DNA of 14,597 nt, from NCBI GenBank assembly GCA_018268735.1, contig JAFDWA010000017.1, forward strand, positions 1 through 14,597. Direction: 5' to 3'. The notes under the pieces were generated by a model. The model saw only the letters and a list, made by a program, of their open reading frames with translations, was not told the DNA's origin and did no database searches. This document shows positions 7,059 to 13,640 of the stretch, piece after piece. The first letter of the stretch is position 1. Each line of letters opens with the position of its first letter. This stretch comes from Actinomycetota bacterium. GTDB lineage: Bacteria; Actinomycetota; Acidimicrobiia; Acidimicrobiales; Microtrichaceae. The translations under genes and the position numbers were made by a program.

Positions 7059-8156
7059 GTGGTGGTGTCGAGCACGGCCACAGCCGTGTCCACGACCACG
7101 ACAGCGGCGGGGACCGTGGTCGTCGAGGACCGGTTCGCATGCATGGGCTCCGAGGCGCACGTGGTGCTCACCGGAGCCGACCCAGGTGCGCTCGAGGGGC
7201 TCCCCGAGCTGGCCCGCGCCCGGATCGATCGGCTCGAGCGCATCTGGAGCCGCTTCATCGCCGACAGCGAGCTGAGCCTCCTCAACGCCTCGCCGGGTCG
7301 GTGGCACGACGTCAGCGACGAGACCTTCGAGCTGGTCCGTCGCGGGCTCGCGGCCCGACGAGCGACCGCCGGTCGGTTCGACCCGACGATGCTCGACGCC
7401 GTCGTCGCCGCGGGGTACACGAGCTCGCTCGCACCGGTGGACGTCGGACCGGTGGACGTCATGGGCGCTCCGCACGCCCCGGGCGTCCGTCGCCGCTCGG
7501 GGCGTGCTGGTTCGGACGGTGCCGGTTCGGAGCGTGCCGGCGGCGAGCACGACGGGTCCTGCGGTGTCGAGCTCGATCCGTCGGGGCGTCGCGTCCGGGT
7601 CCGGCCAGGGTGCGGGTTCGACCCGGGCGGCATCGGCAAGGGGTTCGCTTCGGACTTGGTCGTCGACGAGCTCATCGACGCCGGTGCAGGTGGAGCGTGC
7701 GTGAACATCGGCGGCGACCTGCGCGTCGCCGGTGCCCCACCGGGGGTCCCCGTCGGCACCGGATGGGCGACGGCGCCGGCTGACGGCGTCGGCTCCTGGG
7801 TCGTCGGGGTGGAGGATCCACGTGACCCCTCGGGACCGGTGCTGCGTCGACTGTCGCTGCTCGACGGCGCGGTCGCGACGTCGAGCAGGTGTCGTCGTCG
7901 GTGGCGGCGCGAGGACGGCAGCGAGGCGCACCACCTGATCGACCCCTCCACTCGCGAACCGGCGACCGGCGAGGTCCTCACAGCGACCGTCGTCGCCGCA
8001 CGTGGTTGGATCGCCGAGGCGCTCGCGACAGCGGCGTTCCTCGAAGGCTCGCAGGGTGCGGCGCCGGTCGTCGCGGACCTCGGTGCGACCGGCGTGCTCG
8101 TCACCAGCTCCGGTGTCGTCGAGCTGCCCGGTCTCGACGCGTTCCTCCTGCGGTGA
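7059..8156 (+). CDS. apbE: ApbE-type FAD:protein FMN transferase
   Basis: ApbE enzymes use FAD to attach FMN covalently to Ser/Thr of redox proteins such as Rnf/Nqr subunits and extracellular reductases. Motifs in this 365-residue protein are FACMGSEAHVVL (26-37), RIWSRFIADSELSLLNAS (61-78), FDPTMLDAV (108-116), FDPGGIGKGFASDL (187-200), CVNIGGDLRV (214-223), VATSS (272-276) and HHLIDPSTREPA (291-302). The C-terminal metal motif, usually D-A-L-A/S-T, is EALAT here (320-324), so Asp is replaced by Glu. Residues about 126-168 are a low-complexity insertion. No signal peptide or lipobox is present, so it should be cytoplasmic unless mis-started. GTG 7059 has GAGG 11 nt upstream; the next two codons are also GTG. 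Its protein substrate is not evident. Confidence 0.9.
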   Translation: MVVSSTATAVSTTTTAAGTVVVEDRFACMGSEAHVVLTGADPGALEGLPELARARIDRLERIWSRFIADSELSLLNASPGRWHDVSDETFELVRRGLAARRATAGRFDPTMLDAVVAAGYTSSLAPVDVGPVDVMGAPHAPGVRRRSGRAGSDGAGSERAGGEHDGSCGVELDPSGRRVRVRPGCGFDPGGIGKGFASDLVVDELIDAGAGGACVNIGGDLRVAGAPPGVPVGTGWATAPADGVGSWVVGVEDPRDPSGPVLRRLSLLDGAVATSSRCRRRWRREDGSEAHHLIDPSTREPATGEVLTATVVAARGWIAEALATAAFLEGSQGAAPVVADLGATGVLVTSSGVVELPGLDAFLLR

Positions 8157-8175
8157 CACCGGACGTCGCGACGGA

Positions 8176-8196
8176 CTGCTGTGCTAGAGCAGCGCC
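8176..8196 (+). promoter_or_regulatory. Possible leaderless promoter and small hairpin before aacS
   Basis: TAGAGC (8185-8190) is 6 nt before ATG 8197, and no SD is seen, suggesting a leaderless start, although the sixth base is C instead of T. CTGCT (8176-8180) and AGCAG (8188-8192) also form a 5-bp inverted repeat with a 7-nt loop over the same spot. Confidence 0.35.
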
Positions 8197-10245
8197 ATGA
8201 TCGCCGAGCCCGCCCCCGACCCGTCGGACACGCCGCTGTGGACGCCGCCACCCTCGCGCGTGCTGGGGTCGCGGATGGCCGGGCTCCTCGTGCAGGCCTC
8301 CGACATGGCGGGGCGCAGGATGTCGGGAACAGCGGAGCTGCACCGGTGGTCGGTCGAGCACCCGGAGACCTTCTGGCGGATGGCGCTCGCCTCGCTGCTG
8401 CCAGGGGTCGTGCCGCACGGTCCGGTGCTCGAGCGCGGCGCGCACATGGCGGACGTCCGCTGGTTCCCCGAGGTGCAGATGAACGTCGCGCACGAGATCC
8501 TCGCCGGTGGTGCGCCCGACTCGGTGCTCCTGGTCGCGGTCGACGAGCGCGGACGGCGTCGTGAGCTGACCCGGGCCGATGCCACCGTCGAGGTCGCACG
8601 GATCGCCGAGGCGCTCCGTGGTGACGGCGTCGAGGCGGGCGACAGGGTCGTGGCGTGGATGCCCAACACGGTGGAGACGGTGCTGCTGATGCTCGGCGCA
8701 GCGTCGATCGGCGCGGTCTTCTCGTCGGCCTCACCGGACTTCGGCGCCGACGGCGTGCTCGACCGGTTCGCGCAGATCTCCCCGACGGTGCTCGTCGCCG
8801 CCGACGGCTACACCTACGGGGGCAGGGCGTTCGACCGCACAGCCGAGCTGGCGACGGTCATCGACGGGCTGCCGACGTTGCGGCGTGTCGTCGTGGTGCC
8901 GTTCCTCGACGACGCTCCGTCCCTCACATCGCTGCCCGGTCCGTCCTCCAGCGGATCCACGGTGCTGTGGGAGGACTGGCTGTCGCCCCACGACGGCGCT
9001 GCGGCCCACTACGAGCCGCTCCCGTTCGACCACCCGTGGTACGTGCTGTTCAGCTCCGGCACCACCGGCGTGCCGAAGTGCATCGTGCACCGTGCCGGGG
9101 GGGTGCTGCTCACCCACGCCAAGGAGCAGCAGCTGCACCTCGACATCCGGGCCGGGGACCGGGTCTGCTACTTCACGACCTGCGGTTGGATGATGTGGAA
9201 CTGGCTCGTGTCGGTCCCCGCGTCGGGCGCGACGATCGTCCTCTACGACGGCAACCCCGCCCACCCCGGCCCGGAGCGCCTGTGGGATCTCGTCGCGGCG
9301 GAGGGTCTCCACCTGCTCGGCGTGTCGGCGAAGTTCCTCGACGCGGTCCGCTCCTCGGGGTACCGCCCTGCCGAGAGCACCGACCTGTCCACGCTGCGGA
9401 CCCTCGCGTCGACCGGGTCGCCGCTGTCACCCGAGGGCTTCGAGTGGGTGATGGACGCGGTGGCGCCCGGGGTCGGTTCCGACGGGTTGCACCTCGCGTC
9501 GATCTCGGGCGGCACCGACCTCTGCGGATGCTTCGTGCTGGGCGATCCGACCCGCCCGGTGTGGGCGGGTGAGATCCAGGGGCCGGCACTCGGGATGGCC
9601 GTCGACGTGTTCGGCGACGACGGGACCCCGGCGGGCGTCGGCGAGCGGGGCGAGCTCGTGTGCACCGAGCCGTTCCCGTCGATGCCGTTGCGGTTCTGGG
9701 GCGACGAGCCCGACGGCGGCCCTGCTGACGGTCCGGTCGACGGGCTCGGTCCGCGCTATCGCGCTGCGTACTTCGAGCGGTTCGGAGGCGTGTGGGCCCA
9801 CGGTGACTTCGCGACGTGGACCCGTCACGGTGGCATGGTCATCCACGGCCGTTCCGACACGACGCTGAACCCGGGTGGGGTCCGCATCGGCACTGCGGAG
9901 ATCTACCGGCAGGTCGAGCGCGTCGAGGGGGTCGAGGAGTCCCTCGTGTTCGGTCAGCACGTCGGTGACGACGTGCGGATCGTGCTGCTGGTGCGGTTGG
10001 CGGTCGGTGTCGAGTTGACCGATGACCTGCAGGCCGAGATCCGTGACCGTGTCCGGCGCGGCTGCACCCCGCGGCACGTGCCGGCGGTGATCGTGGCGGT
10101 CGCGGATCTGCCCCGGACCCGTTCGGGCAAGCTCGCCGAGCTCGCCGTTGCGGACACGGTCAACGGCCGGGAGGTCCGCAACACCACCGCGCTCGCGAAC
10201 CCCGAGGTGCTCGCCGACATCGCCGCAGCGGTGCCGGCCCCCTGA
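8197..10245 (+). CDS. aacS: Acetoacetate-CoA ligase (acetoacetyl-CoA synthetase)
   Basis: Activates acetoacetate with ATP and CoA to acetoacetyl-CoA in the cytoplasm, linking ketone bodies, branched-chain amino acid or polyhydroxybutyrate breakdown to acetyl-CoA or biosynthesis. Its 682 residues fit the family, which is longer than ordinary acyl-CoA ligases. Seen motifs: RWFPEVQMN (88-96), VAWMPN (152-157), SSASPDFG (176-183), P-loop LFSSGTTGVPK (284-294), CGWMMWNWLVS, ISGGTDLCGCF, HGRSDTTLNPGGVRIGTAEIY and the C-terminal RTRSGK with catalytic K645. The closing NGREVRNTTALANPE is a signature of this family. It begins 40 bp after apbE with no SD but a -10-like TAGAGC close to the ATG, so it may be independently transcribed. 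A short insertion rich in Asp/Gly/Pro follows LRFWGDEP. Confidence 0.95.
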   Translation: MIAEPAPDPSDTPLWTPPPSRVLGSRMAGLLVQASDMAGRRMSGTAELHRWSVEHPETFWRMALASLLPGVVPHGPVLERGAHMADVRWFPEVQMNVAHEILAGGAPDSVLLVAVDERGRRRELTRADATVEVARIAEALRGDGVEAGDRVVAWMPNTVETVLLMLGAASIGAVFSSASPDFGADGVLDRFAQISPTVLVAADGYTYGGRAFDRTAELATVIDGLPTLRRVVVVPFLDDAPSLTSLPGPSSSGSTVLWEDWLSPHDGAAAHYEPLPFDHPWYVLFSSGTTGVPKCIVHRAGGVLLTHAKEQQLHLDIRAGDRVCYFTTCGWMMWNWLVSVPASGATIVLYDGNPAHPGPERLWDLVAAEGLHLLGVSAKFLDAVRSSGYRPAESTDLSTLRTLASTGSPLSPEGFEWVMDAVAPGVGSDGLHLASISGGTDLCGCFVLGDPTRPVWAGEIQGPALGMAVDVFGDDGTPAGVGERGELVCTEPFPSMPLRFWGDEPDGGPADGPVDGLGPRYRAAYFERFGGVWAHGDFATWTRHGGMVIHGRSDTTLNPGGVRIGTAEIYRQVERVEGVEESLVFGQHVGDDVRIVLLVRLAVGVELTDDLQAEIRDRVRRGCTPRHVPAVIVAVADLPRTRSGKLAELAVADTVNGREVRNTTALANPEVLADIAAAVPAP

Positions 10246-10327
10246 GCACGTCGGGCCCACCGGGCGTTCGCGTGTGGGATCGACCTCCCAGTGGTCGTTG
10301 TGGCACACGAACGCCGGCTCGCCGGTG

Positions 10328-10347
10328 CGCCGAGCCCTGACTCGGCG
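10328..10347 (+). terminator. Hairpin in the aacS to acyl-CoA ligase gap
   Basis: CGCCGAG (10328-10334) and CTCGGCG (10341-10347) form a perfect 7-bp stem with a 6-nt loop, 83 bp past the aacS stop and just before the next gene's promoter region. No T-tract follows. It is the best terminator candidate in the 176-bp gap 10246-10421. The rest of the gap holds a weak GCCC/GGGC repeat at 10255-10265 and no apparent gene. Confidence 0.4.
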
Positions 10348-10362
10348 TCGGTTCTGGCGGAA

Positions 10363-10377
10363 CTGACATATCGTCAG
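10363..10377. promoter_or_regulatory. Palindromic operator candidate overlapping a -10 box
   Basis: CTGAC (10363-10367) and GTCAG (10373-10377) are inverted around ATATC. TATCGT (10369-10374) inside it fits an actinobacterial TANNNT -10, placing transcription start near 10381 and leaving room for the SD at 10408-10413. A repressor bound here, for example a TetR-type regulator as is common for acyl-CoA metabolism genes, would block initiation. No regulator gene is adjacent. Confidence 0.5.
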
Positions 10378-10421
10378 GTCCGCCAGAGCACCGGGCCGAG
10401 CACGCACAGGGGGCGTCCCAG

Positions 10422-12032
10422 ATGACCGAAGCGACCACGATCGACGCGGCCCGCGTCGCCGCCTACCAGTTCCAAGGCCAGGACATCCCGTGGCTGATCG
10501 ACCACTGGGCGACCCACCAGTCCGACAAGGCGTTCCTGATCTGGGAGCCGAAGGACGGCCCCTCGCGCACATGGACGTACGCGGAGTTCGCCGAGGAGAC
10601 CAAGCGGGTCGCCGCCGGACTCGCGGCGCGGGGCGTCGGGATCGGCGACATGGTGCTCATCCACGCCGAGAACTGCCCCGAGGCCGTCATCGGCTGGTAC
10701 GCGTGCTCCCGGCTCGGCGCGGTGGCGGTCACCACCAACACCCGCAGCGTCGCGGCGGAGGTCGAGTACTTCATCACCCACACCGGCTGCGTCGGAGCGA
10801 TCACCCAGCCGCGCTACGCGGCGCTCGTGGCCGAGGCCGGTCCGGACCTCGGCTGGATCGTCGTCACCGACGACAACTCCGGCGTCCCGGCGACCGCCGA
10901 CGAGCTCGCCCACGGACGTGACGGCTGGGGTTCGCTGCACGGCGACCCGTCCGGCGTCCCGGATCGCGAGCGCGACCCGATGCTGCCGGCCGGGATCCTG
11001 TTCACCTCGGGCACCACCTCCAAGCCGAAGGCCGTCGTGCACACCCACGCCAACGCGCTCTGGGCGGCGAAGGTGAACCCGACGAACATCCAACTCGAAG
11101 CCGACGACGTCTACCTGGCGTCGCTGCCGTTCTTCCACGTCAACACCCAGAGCTGGGCGATCTGGTCGATCCTCGGCGTCGGCGGCACCGTGGTGCTGCA
11201 ACCCAAGTTCTCGGCCAGCCGGTTCTGGCCGGTCATCGAGAAGTACTCCGTCACCCACATCTCGCTGCTGCCGTTCGTCATCCAGACCGCGTTCGAGCAG
11301 GGCATCCCCGAGGACCACACCGTCAAGGTCGGGGTGTTCGGGCTGATCATGGCCGTCCTCGACCAGATGATGGGCATGAAGGTCGTCGCTGCGTACGGCA
11401 TGACCGAGCTCGTCACCCACTGCGTCCACTCCAACCCGTGGGAGCAGTACCCGGAGATGGCGATGGGGAAGGTGTCGCCCGGCTACGAGATGCTGATCGT
11501 CACCGAGGACGGCTTGCTCGCCGGCGTCGGCGAGATGGGCGAGCTGTGGATCCGTGGCGTCCGGGGCGTGTCGGTGTGCCTGGAGTACTTCCGCAACGAC
11601 GAGGCGAACGAGAAGTTCTTCACCTCCGACGGCTGGGCTCGCACCGGCGACATCGTGATGCTGCTCGAGGACGGCAACATCCGCTACTGCGACCGTGACA
11701 AGGACGCGCTGAAGGTCGGCGGCGAGAACGTGTCGGCCCGCGAGGTCGAGGACGTCATCCGCACGGTTCCCGGTCTGGCCGACGTGCAGGTCGTCGCCAA
11801 GTCGCACCAGCGGCTCGACATGGTTGCCGTCGCGTTCGTGATCAAGGCCGACCAGGGAGCCGACGAGGAGGAGCTGTCGCGGCAGATCGTCGACGCGTGT
11901 CGACAGAACCTCGCCGACTTCAAGGTGCCCCGAGCGGTCTACTTCGTCACGGAGTACCCGACGGCCGAGCTCGGCAAGATCTCGAAGAAGGACCTGCGCG
12001 AGCTCGCCGACTCGTACGATCCCGTCGACTGA
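10422..12032 (+). CDS. CaiC-like acyl-CoA synthetase / AMP-dependent ligase
   Basis: ANL-superfamily ligase forming an acyl-CoA from a carboxylic acid, ATP and CoA. The 536 residues are full length. P-loop FTSGTTSKPK is at 194-203; later motifs are AAYGMTE, SDGWARTGDI, DRDKDALKVGGENVSAREVE and the C-terminal ELGKISKKDL with catalytic lysine near K519. The overall pattern resembles crotonobetaine/carnitine-CoA ligases and medium-chain or dicarboxylate-type ligases; the true substrate cannot be assigned. ATG 10422 is supported by AGGGGG (10408-10413) 8 nt upstream. The gene has its own promoter/operator region and ends about 18 bp before the left boundary of the inserted IS, so the coding sequence is intact but its original 3' flank has been separated. 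Confidence 0.92.
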   Translation: MTEATTIDAARVAAYQFQGQDIPWLIDHWATHQSDKAFLIWEPKDGPSRTWTYAEFAEETKRVAAGLAARGVGIGDMVLIHAENCPEAVIGWYACSRLGAVAVTTNTRSVAAEVEYFITHTGCVGAITQPRYAALVAEAGPDLGWIVVTDDNSGVPATADELAHGRDGWGSLHGDPSGVPDRERDPMLPAGILFTSGTTSKPKAVVHTHANALWAAKVNPTNIQLEADDVYLASLPFFHVNTQSWAIWSILGVGGTVVLQPKFSASRFWPVIEKYSVTHISLLPFVIQTAFEQGIPEDHTVKVGVFGLIMAVLDQMMGMKVVAAYGMTELVTHCVHSNPWEQYPEMAMGKVSPGYEMLIVTEDGLLAGVGEMGELWIRGVRGVSVCLEYFRNDEANEKFFTSDGWARTGDIVMLLEDGNIRYCDRDKDALKVGGENVSAREVEDVIRTVPGLADVQVVAKSHQRLDMVAVAFVIKADQGADEEELSRQIVDACRQNLADFKVPRAVYFVTEYPTAELGKISKKDLRELADSYDPVD

Positions 12033-12054
12033 ACGCCGCACCCGCTCGTCCCCT

Positions 12055-12060
12055 TACCTT
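12055..12060 (+). promoter_or_regulatory. Left-end half (-10) of the circle-junction promoter
   Basis: TACCTT fits a TANNNT -10 box but has no partner -35 to its left here. When the ends of the element join, the right-end TTGACA would lie 17-18 nt upstream, giving transcription from about 12067, one base before the first predicted bridge RNA stem. Confidence 0.6.
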
Positions 12061-12066
12061 TCTCCT

Positions 12067-12251
12067 TGAGGGGTGGCAAGGGGCTCGCGAGACTCCCCTC
12101 CTGGAAGATCCGGCTCTGCCGGCATGGCTCAGTGCCCCCTGTCGCTCGACGGCCTGGGGGGTGTTGCCACCGGCGGGACCGGGCGCACAGACCTCCAATA
12201 GGGACATGCGCTTGATCGCTCATTCGTAAGGTGGATGACGGCACGTGCGCC
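12067..12251 (+). ncRNA. Predicted bridge RNA of the IS110 element
   Basis: IS110 recombinases are known to use a bridge RNA from the non-coding end, with one loop for the target and one for the donor (element) DNA. Three consecutive folds are visible. The 5' hairpin has GAGGGG/CCCCTC arms (12068-12073, 12095-12100). The target-loop stem has GCCGG-CA-TGGC (12118-12128) with GCCACCGGC (12166-12174), enclosing a C5/G5 stem. The donor-loop stem has GGCGCAC (12182-12188) with GTGCGCC (12245-12251), enclosing a GCG/CGC hairpin. In the donor loop, ATAGGGAC (12198-12205) is identical to the right end, and GTAAGG (12226-12231) is complementary to CCTTAC at the left end (12052-12057). The length of about 185 nt agrees with known bridge RNAs. 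Ends and guide limits are inferred. Confidence 0.75.
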
Positions 12252-12317
12252 TCTCGGATCTTCCGTCCCGCCCGCCCGGATCAGCCGGTGGGCTTGAGCA
12301 GTCGGAGGACAACGAGC

Positions 12318-13541
12318 ATGGCCACACCCGCCCAGGTCGAGATCTGGATCGGTGTCGATGTCGGCAAGGAGTTCCACCACGCGGTGGTCCTCGACGACGC
12401 TGGCGAGATCCTCGTGGACCGGCGTGTCACCAACAGCGAGGCCGACCTGGTCAAGCTCCTCGACGCGGCCGCCGAGAATGGCGTGGTCGGCCTGGTAATC
12501 GATCAGCCCGGCTCGATCGCGCAGCTTGCCCTGGCGTTGGCCCGCCAGCGCGAGGTCCCGGTCGCGTACATCCCCGGGCTCGTGATGCGCCGCGCCGCGG
12601 ACCTCTACCCGGGCGACGCGAAGACCGACCGGCGCGACGCGTACGTCATTGCTGACACGGCACGAAGCCGACGAGGCCAGATCCACTGGCTGAGCATCGA
12701 CGACGACCTGCTTGTCCAGCTCCGGGTTCTCAACGGCCTCGACATCGACCTCGCCGCGGACTCGACCCGTCACGCCAACCGGCTCCGCGACGCCCTGACC
12801 AGCATCTCCCCGGCGTTGGAGCGGGCGGTGGGCTCGAAGCTCCAGCACGCCGGAGTGCGCGATCTCCTCGCCAAATACCCGAAACCGACCGCGTTGCGCA
12901 CCGCGGGCAAGACCCGCATCCGCACGTTGGTCTCGAAGCGATCGCCGCGCATGGCCACCTCGATCACTGAACGAGTCGGCAAGGCACTCGACGAGCAGAC
13001 CGTGTCGGTCCCGGCAGAAGAGACCCTCGGTCGTGTCATCGCCGAGCTCGCCGTGGAGTTCGGCCGGATCCGCGACCGTCGCGACGCCCTCGAAGCCGAG
13101 ATCGAGAAGGTGTTCCTCGCGCACCCTCTCGGACCGGTCCTGATCAGCCTGCCGGGGATCGGCGCCAGGACCGGAGCAAGGATCCTCGCAGAGATCGGTG
13201 ACGGCTCCGGGTTCGCGTCGGGTTCCAAGCTCGCCGCCTACGCCGGCCTCGCACCCGTCACCCGCCAGTCGGGCACCAGCATCCGTGGTGAGCACCGCAG
13301 CAGACGCGGGAACCACCGCCTCAAGAACGCCATGTTCCTCGCCGCGTTCGCGTCGCTCAACGACCCCGACTCCCGAGCCTTCTACGACCGCAAACGCGCC
13401 GAAGGCAAACGCCACAACGCCGCGCTCATCTGCCTCGCCCGCCGCCGCTGCGACGTCATCCATGCCATGCTCCGCACCGGCGAGCACTACCTCACCAGCG
13501 GCCAACTCGCCGACCGCACCCGAGACCAGAAAGCGGCATGA
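12318..13541 (+). CDS. IS110-family transposase (DEDD recombinase)
   Basis: RNA-guided recombinase of the IS110 family, 407 residues. The N-terminal RuvC-like DEDD domain shows IGVDVGK with D14, VIDQPGS with D62 (Asp where other members often have Glu) and KTDRRDA with D104 and D107. A helical middle part follows. The C-terminal Transposase_20 domain includes LISLPGIGARTGARILAEIGD (275-295), AAYAGLAPVTRQSGTSIRG (307-325) with the presumed catalytic serine S318 in RQSGTS, and a basic end YDRKRAEGKRHNAALICLAR. No frameshift or internal stop is present, so it looks functional. ATG 12318 has GGAGG at 12304-12308, 9 nt upstream; the frame is open 29 codons further, but that part is left-end DNA. 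Its guide is the upstream bridge RNA. Confidence 0.95.
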   Translation: MATPAQVEIWIGVDVGKEFHHAVVLDDAGEILVDRRVTNSEADLVKLLDAAAENGVVGLVIDQPGSIAQLALALARQREVPVAYIPGLVMRRAADLYPGDAKTDRRDAYVIADTARSRRGQIHWLSIDDDLLVQLRVLNGLDIDLAADSTRHANRLRDALTSISPALERAVGSKLQHAGVRDLLAKYPKPTALRTAGKTRIRTLVSKRSPRMATSITERVGKALDEQTVSVPAEETLGRVIAELAVEFGRIRDRRDALEAEIEKVFLAHPLGPVLISLPGIGARTGARILAEIGDGSGFASGSKLAAYAGLAPVTRQSGTSIRGEHRSRRGNHRLKNAMFLAAFASLNDPDSRAFYDRKRAEGKRHNAALICLARRRCDVIHAMLRTGEHYLTSGQLADRTRDQKAA

Positions 13542-13546
13542 ACCCC

Positions 13547-13552
13547 TTGACA
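13547..13552 (+). promoter_or_regulatory. Right-end half (-35) of the circle-junction promoter
   Basis: A consensus TTGACA lies 5 bp past the transposase stop and points outward. In the joined circle it pairs with TACCTT from the left end, a known trick by which excised IS110 circles drive their own bridge RNA and transposase. Confidence 0.65.
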
Positions 13553-13614
13553 AATCCATAGGGACCCCCCCGTACCCCTGAGGGTGGGCCGGTGTCGGAC
13601 GGGTCGGTGCATGG

Positions 13615-13640
13615 GCACGGTCAGGTCGACAGGACCGTGC
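13615..13640 (-). terminator. Hairpin overlapping the stop of the vWA gene
   Basis: GCACGGTC (13615-13622) and GACCGTGC (13633-13640) form a perfect 8-bp stem with a 10-nt loop; the stop codon of the minus-strand vWA gene (13621-13623) lies in the left arm. No U-tract follows. It may terminate or stabilise the vWA transcript. Before the IS landed, it would also have faced the end of the acyl-CoA ligase transcript. Confidence 0.5.

Larger units (their letters stand above)
12050..13567 (+). mobile_element. IS110-family insertion sequence, IS900-like, apparently complete
   Basis: An element of about 1.5 kb with a 407-aa DEDD transposase, a left non-coding end of about 268 bp and a right end of about 26 bp. 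As expected for IS110 elements, there are no terminal inverted repeats and no target duplication. Boundaries are placed in C-runs: left where CCCCTTACCTTT begins, right just after ATAGGGAC (13558-13565); the exact core dinucleotide is ambiguous within those Cs. The placement is supported by the donor loop of the predicted bridge RNA, which matches both ends. From memory, the left end, the GCG-hairpin segment and the transposase C-terminus resemble mycobacterial IS900. It sits between two convergent genes, disrupting neither coding sequence. Confidence 0.85.

Noticed and set aside
12129..13559. A 476-codon open frame antisense to the transposase, starting in the right end after a G-run, reminiscent of the IS900 hed gene on the opposite strand.
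   Set aside because: Long antisense frames are expected opposite GC-rich genes; the translation shows no recognisable domain and the G-run is simply the complement of the C-run at the insertion site.
12033..13620. Terminal inverted repeats or target-site duplications of the IS.
   Set aside because: None are seen beyond C-runs at both ends, which agrees with the IS110 mechanism; the shared ATAGGGAC is internal on the left side and is better explained as the donor guide.
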